The notes below the pieces were generated by a model that was not told where the DNA came from, searched no databases, and saw only the letters and a program-made list of their open reading frames with translations. From positions 1 through 64,000 of the forward strand of contig NZ_LQAQ01000112.1 in NCBI RefSeq assembly GCF_001583495.1: 64,000 nt of DNA, in the 5' to 3' direction. Shown here piece after piece: positions 51,557 through 60,095 of this stretch (its first letter is position 1; the number at the start of each line of letters is the position of its first letter). This DNA comes from Flammeovirga sp. SJP92. GTDB taxonomy: Bacteria; Bacteroidota; Bacteroidia; Cytophagales; Flammeovirgaceae. The position numbers and the translations under genes were made by a program.

Positions 51557-52645
51557 TTAGTAGAAAATAAAGTGGTAAGGAGCAAGACCAACTTCCATTG
51601 AACCTTTTTTAGTTCCAGTTTCTGTGTATACATTTACCAAACCACTATTTTCATAATCAGGTGTGACTGCTACATAAATATCTTTAGAAGCTGGATTTTG
51701 TCCCACTCCTTTGAAGCCTTCACCTGTAATGATTGTATCATATTTTTTACTTGATAGATTAAATTCAACAATTTCAGTTGTTGTAGAAGGCCAAGCCTCA
51801 GCGCCAATACCATAGATTGTTGAACCATCAGAAGAAGCTTTAATATAACCATCGCCGCCAATTCCAGTGTAGTTGATTAAAGTTTCTAAAGTATTATTTG
51901 AAGTATTTAATTTAGCTAAACCTTTATTTTCATCAGCTACGACAAAGTTCCAAGCACCTGTAGCTGAAACCCATAAGTTGTTGTCTGCATCAAAGGCAAA
52001 ATGTTGAGGTGCAGCGTCAATGTTGATTAATTCAGGGGCGGCACTTAAATCTGAAAGATCATAAACTTCAACATTTGCAGTATAAGAAGGAGCAACATAA
52101 AGTTTACCGTCTTTAATAGCAATACCTTCAGGATTTGAACCTACTGAGAACCAATTTTCAAGTTTACCTGTAGAAAGGTTAATGACTAAAACTTTAGGAT
52201 TAATGTAACTGTAATCAGGTTGAATAGGTCCCCACACAGTTACATAAGCTTTATTTCCATCAAATGCTGTATATCTTGGATTATCAACACTATCTGTTAC
52301 TACAAATCTTTTTTCTAAAGTCTTAGTGTCACAGATAATGATTTGACTTGTTGAAGCTGTAGTAATTACGGTAAGTTGACCATTTGAATCAAAACCCTCA
52401 ATATTACCACCTAGTTCTTCACCATTTGCACTTTTATATGCTAGGTGAGAAAATGTAGTGTCAGTGTCTGTCATTGATATCGCAGAAACCGATGCTGTTT
52501 TTGGTTTACTAAAAGCACCTGAATGAGCGACATGGAATCCTTCTGAACCAGGTACATAAGGTGTAGTTTCTTTGTCTTCAATACATGATGTAAAAAGAAT
52601 AGCGATTAAAGCAAAGACGAGTTGGAAATTGTAATTGTTTTTCAT
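51557..52645 (-). CDS. DUF5074/YncE-like beta-propeller lipoprotein, possible cobalamin-binding BtuG analogue
   Basis: A 362-residue lipoprotein with lipobox LFTSC at residue 21. The mature part has seven-bladed-propeller repeats: GFDSNGQLTVITTASTSQIIICDTKTLEK, NKAYVTVWG, VLVINLSTGKLENWFSVGSNPEGIAIKDGKLYVAPSY, NLWVSATG, and the ending VNVYTETGTKKGSMEVG. It is the third gene of a riboswitch-controlled operon, 11 bp after the BtuB-like receptor. In gut Bacteroides, BtuG is a surface propeller lipoprotein next to BtuB that captures cobalamin, so the same job is likely here by context. Confidence 0.78.
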   Translation of the reverse strand: MKNNYNFQLVFALIAILFTSCIEDKETTPYVPGSEGFHVAHSGAFSKPKTASVSAISMTDTDTTFSHLAYKSANGEELGGNIEGFDSNGQLTVITTASTSQIIICDTKTLEKRFVVTDSVDNPRYTAFDGNKAYVTVWGPIQPDYSYINPKVLVINLSTGKLENWFSVGSNPEGIAIKDGKLYVAPSYTANVEVYDLSDLSAAPELINIDAAPQHFAFDADNNLWVSATGAWNFVVADENKGLAKLNTSNNTLETLINYTGIGGDGYIKASSDGSTIYGIGAEAWPSTTTEIVEFNLSSKKYDTIITGEGFKGVGQNPASKDIYVAVTPDYENSGLVNVYTETGTKKGSMEVGLAPYHFIFY

Positions 52646-52656
52646 GCTTTTTTATT

Positions 52657-54528
52657 TTAGAAAATGATATTTGCTTTTAACATATAATTTGTACCCGGCA
52701 TTGGATACTCCTCATAATTCTGATATTGAGCATCCGTGATATTATTTGCTTTTAGCGTTAATAATAAATTGCTCTTGTTGATTTTGAATGATTTATTAAC
52801 CCCAAGATTTATGATGTGATAGGCATCTAGATTATAATAATCATTGGATGTAGTTCTTTTACCTACAAAATTGTGATCAACACTCATTGACCAAGTTTTA
52901 AATCCTAAATTGACAAAGGATTTAAAAAGGTTTTTTGGGACATATATAAGTTGTTTGTCTTTATCGGTATTTTGAGCATCCGTAAATGTGTAAGCAAGCC
53001 CCACTTTCCATTTTATTTGTTGTTTGGAATGTTGGTTGCCTAAATTTACATTGGACTCAATACCAAAAGACTTTGTGTTTTTTATATTTTTCGCATATGT
53101 TGGATTTCCAGGTACCCACAAAATTTTATTGTATGTTCTTAGATAAAACCCAGTAACATTGGCGTTTAAAGTTAGAGTTGCAAAATCATGTGAATAATCA
53201 AGGCCTAAGTCAACATTATAACCATCCTCTGGCTCAATATCCGGATTCGCTTTTTCTCCCCAATACCTTTCATTCATTGTTGGTATTCTATAGCTTCTTC
53301 CAGCTGAACTCTTTATTTTTAGTGACTTATCAAAATCTTTAATTAAAGCATAAGAAAGATCGATTGACGGAGTGAATGGTGCGTTTAATCCTGAAACAAA
53401 GGTTTGTCTAAGAACAGTAGAGGCAGAGAATCGACTAGTAATATCATACCTTAAAGCTAGGAATACCGATGCTCTAAACTCTTCTGTATTTGCATTATAT
53501 GCATACACATCTGGCCAAATATTCATTGCAGTAAAGCCAGTTTGAAGTGAAATAGAATTACTCAGTGAAGTTTCCCCTCTGTAATCGGCTTGAAGTCGTT
53601 CCGTTCCAATGATACTTCCTTTATTATCTAATTCATCTTTTATATATGCAATACTACTAATGTGAGTCCATTTATCGGTGTTTAACTTATAATTAATAAC
53701 ACCTCTGAAAGCAGTATTAATAGTTGAGTCATTAAAATTAGGATTCATATTGTCAATCATAATCGGTTGGATACCTCTTACATCCATCGTTGACCATAGA
53801 TTTACAGATATTTCGCTTTTCTCACTTGGTTTGAAATAGGTTTCATGTAATAAGCCATAATGTTCAAAACCTGCATTATTTACAGATTGCTCCTCTTTAT
53901 CATATTCGTTATAAAAAGGATAGTTGTTATCTGATTTTTGATATAATGCAACCGTTTTGTGTTTCCATTTTCCCTTTCCATATTCACCCTTGAATCCATA
54001 AAATTGTTGGTTGAAACTTCCATAAGCAGTTTGAAATTCAAATTGACTTTTAGGATTGCTCCAATCAATATTATCTTTCAAGATAATTGAACCACCAACC
54101 GCTCCAGTTCCATATTGAGCAGAGCTTGCACCATATTGTAAATCGATATTGTCAAAATAAAACGTATTGATTGTTGACATGTCAGTTTGACCTAATGTCA
54201 TTGAATTCAAGTTGATGCCATTCCACATAATTGCGGTATTAACAGGCGAGGTGCCACGTATTGAGATACTAGACAACTGTCCTGGAGCTCCATATTCTCT
54301 TATGTAAACTGAAGCTTCTTCTCTTAATAAAGAAGCTAGAGTTCCTTCATTATGAAACTTCATATTTGCACTGTCAATGGATTGGATATGTGTTCCCTGA
54401 CTGTAGTATTTCATCGATTTAGATACAATCTCAACTTCTTTTAACTCTCTATCTGGTAAATGATAGTCCTGACTATAAACTTGTTGAAAGCATAGCAGAA
54501 GGAGTGTAGCGAAAATATAGAATTTCAT
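52657..54528 (-). CDS. btuB: BtuB-like TonB-dependent receptor, probably for cobalamin
   Basis: A 623-residue protein with signal peptide ending near VYSQ. The TonB box region precedes a plug with TLASLLREEASVYIREYGAPGQLSSISIRGTSPVNTAIMWNGINLNS and LQYGASSAQYGTGAVGGSIIL, then a barrel. There is no N-terminal CarboxypepD_reg domain, and the short length (near 600) matches BtuB rather than SusC. The gene is downstream of a cobalamin riboswitch and a BtuF-like gene (3 bp gap), which gives the substrate. It moves cobalamin through the outer membrane with TonB energy. Confidence 0.87.
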   Translation of the reverse strand: MKFYIFATLLLLCFQQVYSQDYHLPDRELKEVEIVSKSMKYYSQGTHIQSIDSANMKFHNEGTLASLLREEASVYIREYGAPGQLSSISIRGTSPVNTAIMWNGINLNSMTLGQTDMSTINTFYFDNIDLQYGASSAQYGTGAVGGSIILKDNIDWSNPKSQFEFQTAYGSFNQQFYGFKGEYGKGKWKHKTVALYQKSDNNYPFYNEYDKEEQSVNNAGFEHYGLLHETYFKPSEKSEISVNLWSTMDVRGIQPIMIDNMNPNFNDSTINTAFRGVINYKLNTDKWTHISSIAYIKDELDNKGSIIGTERLQADYRGETSLSNSISLQTGFTAMNIWPDVYAYNANTEEFRASVFLALRYDITSRFSASTVLRQTFVSGLNAPFTPSIDLSYALIKDFDKSLKIKSSAGRSYRIPTMNERYWGEKANPDIEPEDGYNVDLGLDYSHDFATLTLNANVTGFYLRTYNKILWVPGNPTYAKNIKNTKSFGIESNVNLGNQHSKQQIKWKVGLAYTFTDAQNTDKDKQLIYVPKNLFKSFVNLGFKTWSMSVDHNFVGKRTTSNDYYNLDAYHIINLGVNKSFKINKSNLLLTLKANNITDAQYQNYEEYPMPGTNYMLKANIIF

Positions 54529-54531
54529 TTT

Positions 54532-55698
54532 CTACTTTAATTTATGATAGAAAAAAAGTTGGTGATCTGGGAGAAGATCAGGATGAAGGATTTTGATAAG
54601 ATCAGCTATGATCAATTCAGGATGAACCATGCCGGTTCCCCAATAGTCATTGGCAGTCGAATTCCTTAGTCTTTTATTATTGTTGAAGATATTTTGCTTT
54701 TGGAAAGCATCGAATTTTAGATATCTTTCGTCGTTGTTTTTAAGAGCCTCTAATGTAGTTAGTTGACCAACATTTAGCCAGTAATCGGCTTTTCCACCCT
54801 TAGCATAAACGCCTTCTAAATCCAGTTGAATACTACCTGTTTGTGTTGTCTCAGCCCAAGGGTAATCAGCTTTTACTTGATCAAATGCAATGGCCAAGTA
54901 AGATTTTCCGCCTGGTACAGACCATAAGCCTTTATAAGGTAAACCAGAAATAACAGAAGGCTTTGTTTTTGCCGTTTTGGCGACCTCTAAATACTTATTG
55001 AATTTACTTTCTACTTCCTCAAAAATAGTATTAGCCTCTTCTTCTTTATCAAGTAATGCTCCAAAAACTTTGATCCACTCAGCTCTGCCTAAAAGATGAT
55101 TTTCCTGCCAGTCTGTATTAGCAATCACTGGAATATTCACCTTATTCAAAATAGGAAAAGAAGAGGAATTCGTAGTGCTGCTTCCTACAACCATTACAAG
55201 GTCAGCAGTAGAAGCAATGATTTTTTCAGTATTATTTGCAATGTCATAACCTACTGTAATAATCTCACCGCTTTCCATTTTATCTACAACGGTTTGACTA
55301 TACATGTAGTCTTTTGAAATATAACCTTTGATCTGCTCAATACTGCCTAACTCTTCCATCATAGATGTTTGAGCAGTCGTCGTCGTAATGACTTTTTTTA
55401 CAGGAACTCGAATGATTTGTTTTTTTTTATATCCATTAGGGACTTTTGCTCCGTGAGGAACCAAGGCAAAAGTACTTGTGTTTTGATACTCTGAAAAAGG
55501 ATCAATAAGATGAAGAAGTTTGTAACCTTCTTTATATTCTAGATGGAATGTTTTTGCATACTTAACAGCAACACTGACAGTTTTATCAGATTGTTGTTGA
55601 TTTGCTGTATTAGCGTTTTCATGGTTGGAAGAATTACATCCTAATGTTATTAGGAAAACGATAAAAACTACTAATCTGTTGGATAATTGACTCATCAT
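54532..55698 (-). CDS. btuF: BtuF-like substrate-binding lipoprotein
   Basis: I took the start at the tandem ATGs at 55698/55695, giving a lipoprotein with lipobox ITLGC near residue 22; a longer TTG-initiated frame would be translated from the riboswitch itself. The 388-residue mature protein has the helical-backbone fold of cobalamin and siderophore binding proteins. It includes DLVMVVGSSTTNSS, VIANTDWQENHLLGRAEWIKVFGALLDKEEEA, GLPYKGLWSVPGGKSYLA and VYAKGGKADYWLNVGQ. It hands cobalamin to an inner membrane permease encoded elsewhere. It is the first gene after the riboswitch. Confidence 0.82.
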   Translation of the reverse strand: MMSQLSNRLVVFIVFLITLGCNSSNHENANTANQQQSDKTVSVAVKYAKTFHLEYKEGYKLLHLIDPFSEYQNTSTFALVPHGAKVPNGYKKKQIIRVPVKKVITTTTAQTSMMEELGSIEQIKGYISKDYMYSQTVVDKMESGEIITVGYDIANNTEKIIASTADLVMVVGSSTTNSSSFPILNKVNIPVIANTDWQENHLLGRAEWIKVFGALLDKEEEANTIFEEVESKFNKYLEVAKTAKTKPSVISGLPYKGLWSVPGGKSYLAIAFDQVKADYPWAETTQTGSIQLDLEGVYAKGGKADYWLNVGQLTTLEALKNNDERYLKFDAFQKQNIFNNNKRLRNSTANDYWGTGMVHPELIIADLIKILHPDLLPDHQLFFYHKLK

Positions 55699-55735
55699 AA
55701 AAAATACTTTGCACCCGAAGATAAAATGTAAAAAA

Positions 55736-55872
55736 GGTATCCTGACTCTTCTTTTACAATGTGCCTTCCCATCAAAATGAAAGTGACTTACCATTAACCT
55801 AATTCAATAGGCAAGAATTACAGTAGCGGGGACTGTCTTGGAATTTCACCAAGTTCCCTTTGTTTACATGTG
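55736..55872 (-). promoter_or_regulatory. Cobalamin riboswitch
   Basis: The conserved elements are all visible on the minus strand, in order: GGGAACTTGGTGAAATTCC, then ACAGTCCCCGCTACTGT, then an AAGTCACT segment, GATGGGAAGGC, and the closing GAGTCAGGATACC. They match the cobalamin (AdoCbl) aptamer consensus. It lies in the leader of the BtuF-BtuB-DUF5074 operon and would shut it off when cobalamin is plentiful. A run of T follows directly after the aptamer. Confidence 0.93.
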
Positions 55873-55880
55873 CAAATATG
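55873..55880 (-). promoter_or_regulatory. -7 promoter element of the cobalamin operon
   Basis: CATATTTG (one mismatch to TAnnTTTG) on the minus strand, immediately before the aptamer. The same CATATTTGCAC string occurs at the tRNA array promoter. A 6-bp inverted repeat CGATAG/CTATCG lies just upstream at 55883-55906. Confidence 0.5.
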
Positions 55881-55977
55881 ACCGATAGATTTTTAGTTTC
55901 CTATCGCTAAGTATTATTAATTGAAGTGATTTTGATCAATAAATATTAATAAAAATGTTTTAACGGTTTTAAATAGA

Positions 55978-56832
55978 CTAATTTAATCGAGCGACCGTGA
56001 TGCCGGTGTTCATCTTACTGTTTTTCAACCATTCAGCAAGGGGTTTATGTGTAATAACCACTTTCCCAGAAGATTGAGAAGCATGAAGAAGATGTATTCT
56101 TCCTAACTTTTCGACAGCAATGCCGACATGAGAAACATCAAGTCCATTTATTTTTGTGACTAATGCAATAATATCCCCTTCTTGAATTTTGTCTTCTACG
56201 GAACTTATATTCTTGATGTAGATTTGTGATAATTGATTTTGGTTGATTGTTGTTTCTGCTACTTTTACAGCATTTACTGCTGAATCATTGTTGATCAGTC
56301 TTTTGTAAGAGGAGATGTGAGTGCTCATGAAGTTGATTTTTTTATCATAAGTTTCACCGCCAATTTCAACAGTGATGTCTTTTAAAATTCCTTTCTTTTG
56401 GTTGTCCAAAACCCACTCAGTGAAATAATGCAATCGACTGCCATATCCTGAAAGTTGGCCTTTTCTGTATCTTAACCTTTCAAGAATTGTAGCATAGTGA
56501 CTTAAGTTCCTTATTGAAGCGTTATTATTAAAAAGTAAGTTGAGTGCCGTAACACTTTCCACGAAAGTAGTGCAATCAAAACCAACAAAATTAACAATCA
56601 ATTCCTCCTTTTTTCCAACTTCAAGTGTCTTTTCTAAATAAGGAGTGTCTAAAAAAGTTCTGGCAATATTTCCTTCCCTTTGAAAAACATTAAAACTGTC
56701 TACCTTCATTTTATTGAGTTCCTCAATCTTTTTATTCAAAGCAATTTTGCTAGCATTTGAGCAGACAATTTGAGCTTGAAGTGAAAAAGTGATAAATAAT
56801 GTAATAATAAAGGAGAAGATATATCTGAACAT
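55978..56832 (-). CDS. DUF1460 family exported protein (NlpC/P60-like amidase or peptidase)
   Basis: A 284-residue protein with signal peptide ending near LQAQ. The DUF1460 blocks are VGFDCTTFVESVTAL (probable catalytic Cys), RLHYFTEWVLDN, and VSHVGIAVEKLGRIHLLHAS (probable catalytic His), with GKVVITHKPLAEWL behind. The fold is a papain-like NlpC/P60 relative; members with known activity act on cell-wall peptides or amide bonds. It is likely periplasmic or an outer-membrane-associated enzyme. It stands alone upstream of a divergent gene. Confidence 0.87.
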   Translation of the reverse strand: MFRYIFSFIITLFITFSLQAQIVCSNASKIALNKKIEELNKMKVDSFNVFQREGNIARTFLDTPYLEKTLEVGKKEELIVNFVGFDCTTFVESVTALNLLFNNNASIRNLSHYATILERLRYRKGQLSGYGSRLHYFTEWVLDNQKKGILKDITVEIGGETYDKKINFMSTHISSYKRLINNDSAVNAVKVAETTINQNQLSQIYIKNISSVEDKIQEGDIIALVTKINGLDVSHVGIAVEKLGRIHLLHASQSSGKVVITHKPLAEWLKNSKMNTGITVARLN

Positions 56833-56907
56833 ATTATTTTTTTAGCATTTTAGCAGAATGAAATATTTTGATTTCAATCGTCATTAAATATCGATCAATA
56901 CTAAATT

Positions 56908-58149
56908 ATGACAATCTTTAATAAACAAAGAACCTCTTTAGAATTTATTTTTACAAATAGAAAGTCGATTTTCCCTTTACTATTATCAATATTATTTACG
57001 TTGCAATTCTCAATAGCTGAGGCTCAAATCAGTGAGAACCCCGATAAAGATAAGTACGTGGGACAGTTTAATGGTGATGGTAAAAGACATGGTCACGGTA
57101 CATACACTTGGGAAGACGGAACTGTTTACCAAGGAAAATGGAGAAATGACCTGATGGAAGGAAAGGGCAAGCTTATTTTTGCCAATGGGAATACTTATGA
57201 AGGGAACTTTGAAAAAGGAGTGCCCTATGGAATGGGAGTATACATTTGGGCAAATGGAGATGTGTATCAAGGAGGATTTCTTGATGGTAAAATGCATGGT
57301 AGAGGTGTTTTAGTAACCAGTGGTGGTGAAAGACACGAAGGAACATGGATTCAAAATGAAGTTTCTGGAGAAGGAATTCATTATTATGCCAATGGATCAC
57401 AATACATTGGAAGCTGGGCTCAAGGTAAAAGAAATGGAAAAGGTATAATGCTTTATATTGATGGCAGTACTGAGCAAGGAATGTGGGCAGATGATAAATT
57501 CATACCTTGTGACTGTATCCGTGAGAGTGTTTCAATTGAACAATCTTATAAAGAGTCTGAAGCTGTGTTTATAGGAAAAGTATTTGAAGTGCAGGCCATG
57601 GAAGAAGGGTATGATAGGGTAGGTATGATCGTATCAGAGTATTGGAAAGGTTCGTTATACCCTTCAAGAAAGGTTTATTTGAGAGCAGAATATTCTTCAT
57701 GTGATTATGTGTATTTTGAGGGAGATGAGTACCTAGTATACGCTCACCCTTATCAATTTGATAAAACTGTTTATTATCCTACGAAGTGTACTCGTACCAT
57801 GAAAACATCACTTCCTTTAGCACAAAAAGATATTGAGACACTAAGAGGTTTTAATTGTAATTTCCCTGAAGGTGATGATAGAAAAGTGACATACAATTTC
57901 TCAGAAGATCCTGTATGTGGTTGTGATGGTGAAGATTACAAGAATCCATATCAAGCCTATAAGGCAAAAGTAGGTCATTGGTTTGCCGGTACTTGCGAAG
58001 AAAAGAAACAACGGGATGCTGAACTTGCGAAACAGAAAAACGAAATCCGTTATAAAGTTGAGGAAGTAAAGCAGAAGGAAGAATTACTGAAAAAGGAGGA
58101 GGAAGCAACACCTCAAACTCCAACGTATAATTATGTAGAAGAAGAGTAA
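56908..58149 (+). CDS. MORN-repeat protein with NTR-like and Kazal-like C-terminal modules
   Basis: A 413-residue protein with a signal peptide after a long n-region (cleavage near AEAQ, about residue 37). About seven MORN repeats follow (residues 47-205, pattern YxGxFxxGxxxGxGxYxxxxG). Residues about 207-315 form a Cys-containing domain that looks NTR/TIMP-like (CDCIRESVSIEQSYKESEAVFIGKVFEV, and SSCDYVYFEGDEYLVYAHP). Residues about 330-360 are Kazal-like (DPVCGCDGEDYKNPYQAY, ending in GTC). A charged coiled tail ends the protein. MORN repeats bind membranes or proteins; the last two modules resemble extracellular protease inhibitors. Confidence 0.75.
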   Translation: MTIFNKQRTSLEFIFTNRKSIFPLLLSILFTLQFSIAEAQISENPDKDKYVGQFNGDGKRHGHGTYTWEDGTVYQGKWRNDLMEGKGKLIFANGNTYEGNFEKGVPYGMGVYIWANGDVYQGGFLDGKMHGRGVLVTSGGERHEGTWIQNEVSGEGIHYYANGSQYIGSWAQGKRNGKGIMLYIDGSTEQGMWADDKFIPCDCIRESVSIEQSYKESEAVFIGKVFEVQAMEEGYDRVGMIVSEYWKGSLYPSRKVYLRAEYSSCDYVYFEGDEYLVYAHPYQFDKTVYYPTKCTRTMKTSLPLAQKDIETLRGFNCNFPEGDDRKVTYNFSEDPVCGCDGEDYKNPYQAYKAKVGHWFAGTCEEKKQRDAELAKQKNEIRYKVEEVKQKEELLKKEEEATPQTPTYNYVEEE

Positions 58150-58174
58150 CTTATTGTCACTCTGTACAATGTTG

Positions 58175-58207
58175 AGGCTAGTTCTTAAAAAGAGCTAGCC
58201 TTTTTTG
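58175..58207 (+). terminator. Terminator after the MORN protein gene
   Basis: A 12-bp stem AGGCTAGTTCTT with its complement (one G-U pair), a 4-base loop, then TTTTTT. Confidence 0.82.
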
Positions 58208-58274
58208 TGACAAAATATTACACCTTTTGCTTAACTTATTTTTGATTAAAAGTGTTTTTTTTTTGAAAAAATAT

Positions 58275-58282
58275 TAACTTTG
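58275..58282 (+). promoter_or_regulatory. -7 promoter element of the barrel gene
   Basis: TAACTTTG, a full match to TAnnTTTG, 31 bp before the TTG start. Confidence 0.5.
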
Positions 58283-58312
58283 CCTAACGACTAACAATTA
58301 AATGTTACAAAA

Positions 58313-60073
58313 TTGCTTAGAAATACTTTTAAAACTTTTAAAGCAAGCTGTACAATATTCTTTCTAACTTTAATTTTTTCGAGCAACTATTCATTAGGTC
58401 AAAAACTAGATCAAATTGGCAAAGATGCACCAATTAAAGTAACCGGAGGACTATCGCTAAATCAAACAGCTTATACCGCATGGGGTATGGAAGATAGAAG
58501 AGATCCGTATCGCTATGTGCTTTCAGGTAATCTGAATTTTGATGTCTATGGAATGTCAATACCTTTGTCCATTTCCTATTCCAATCAAAATTTCAATTAC
58601 ACGCAACCTTTTAATCAATTCTCTTTGACACCATCTTATAAATGGTTGAACACACAGATTGGTTACGGTAATGTGAGTTATTCTCCATATACCCTAGGAG
58701 GTCATACATTTTTTGGAGTTGAACTTTCAGGAAGTCCTTCAGATCGGTGGGATTTTGGAGTGATGTATGGTCGTTTAAAGAAAGCCTCCATTTATGATCC
58801 TGATGCTCCACATTCAGAAGCATCATTTAGGAGAATGGGCTTTGCAATGAAATCTGAATATAGACACAAAGGTGGAAATATTGGTTTTACTTTATTTAGA
58901 GCTAAAGATGATCCATCAAGTTATAGTGCCGATTCAATTCCAGAAGGCTTACTTCCTCAAGAAAATATTGCCACAAGTATATATGCCGGACAAACTCTAT
59001 TAGAGAACTTAACTGTGCAAGCAGAAGTGGGGATGTCATTCCTTTCTTCAAATACATTTTCTGAAGCTAAAGGGGATAGAGTGAATGGTATGGATTGGTT
59101 GTTTACAGAAAGAACTTCAACTTCAGCCTACTGGGCTTTCAATGGTGGATTTACCTACAACTTATTAGGATGGAACCTTGGAGCATCTTATGAGAGAATT
59201 GGCCCGGAGTATCGAACCTTGGGTAGTTATTATGCTAATAATGATTTAGAGACAGGAAGTGTGAATATTTCGGGACAGCTGTTCCAATCGAAAGTTTCTG
59301 TTTCAGCAAATGTGGGTATGCAAAGAGATAATTTGAACGGAGATAATGCTAGTGATATGTCCAATTTTAACTTGGCAACTAACATAGCATGGGTGATCAG
59401 TAAAAAAGTAAATGCCAATGCAAGTTATTCCAACTTTAGGTCATTTACGGTCATTCGAAATCAGTTTGAAATCATTAATGATTCAGACCCATTAATGCCT
59501 CTTGATACTTTAAATTATACTCAGTTAACAGATGCAGGTAACCTTGGTTTAAATTGGGTTGTCTCTCAATCGAAAACTGTAGGTCAAAATATATCGCTAA
59601 ATCTTAATTATCAGCAAACTTCTAACGAACAATCTGATACCACTTCAATAAGCCCCAATAGCACATTCTGGAATGGTTCCCTTTCATGGAATTGGTCTAA
59701 TAGGCCTTCAAATTTTAGAATAGGATTAAGTGCCAATGCAAGTTTAAATGAAACCAATTCAGAAGCAGGAAGCACATCAACCATAGGACCGACAATTAGT
59801 TGTTCTAAGGGACTTTTTGAGAAGAAATTAAAATTAAGAAGCAGTATCTCATTCAACCAAAGCAGAGCAAACGATGAAGTACAAAGTATGGTTTACAGTT
59901 GGAGGCTTGGCGCTTCCACAACCTTCAATGAAGTACATTCATTAAACCTTAGTTCTGTTTTACTGAATCGGGAGGATGTCCGGAATGATAAACCTCCGAT
60001 TACAGAATTGACTGTTACTCTTGGTTATAGTTACAGGTTTAAAGGTTTAAAAAAAAGAGATAAACAAAATTGA
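58313..60073 (+). CDS. Outer membrane beta-barrel protein with non-ATG or broken start
   Basis: A 586-residue protein whose mature part is alternating beta strands throughout (for example SIPLSISYSNQNFNYTQPFNQFSLTPSYKW), with a closing TLGYSYRFKG. A signal peptide (FFLTLIFSSNYSLGQ) is complete only from the TTG at 58313; the next in-frame ATG is far inside. An ATG at 58302 is out of frame, and one extra A in the A4 run after it would fuse it into a natural signal peptide. So either TTG is used or a one-base deletion is present. It probably forms an outer membrane channel for the giant protein gene 22 bp downstream. Family unknown. Confidence 0.7.
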   Translation: MLRNTFKTFKASCTIFFLTLIFSSNYSLGQKLDQIGKDAPIKVTGGLSLNQTAYTAWGMEDRRDPYRYVLSGNLNFDVYGMSIPLSISYSNQNFNYTQPFNQFSLTPSYKWLNTQIGYGNVSYSPYTLGGHTFFGVELSGSPSDRWDFGVMYGRLKKASIYDPDAPHSEASFRRMGFAMKSEYRHKGGNIGFTLFRAKDDPSSYSADSIPEGLLPQENIATSIYAGQTLLENLTVQAEVGMSFLSSNTFSEAKGDRVNGMDWLFTERTSTSAYWAFNGGFTYNLLGWNLGASYERIGPEYRTLGSYYANNDLETGSVNISGQLFQSKVSVSANVGMQRDNLNGDNASDMSNFNLATNIAWVISKKVNANASYSNFRSFTVIRNQFEIINDSDPLMPLDTLNYTQLTDAGNLGLNWVVSQSKTVGQNISLNLNYQQTSNEQSDTTSISPNSTFWNGSLSWNWSNRPSNFRIGLSANASLNETNSEAGSTSTIGPTISCSKGLFEKKLKLRSSISFNQSRANDEVQSMVYSWRLGASTTFNEVHSLNLSSVLLNREDVRNDKPPITELTVTLGYSYRFKGLKKRDKQN

Positions 60074-60095
60074 CTAGCTAAATAAAACGGACTAA

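Noticed and set aside
55699-55794. N-terminal extension of the BtuF-like protein from a TTG
   Set aside because: This part overlaps the cobalamin riboswitch; the tandem ATGs at 55698/55695 give a proper lipoprotein signal.
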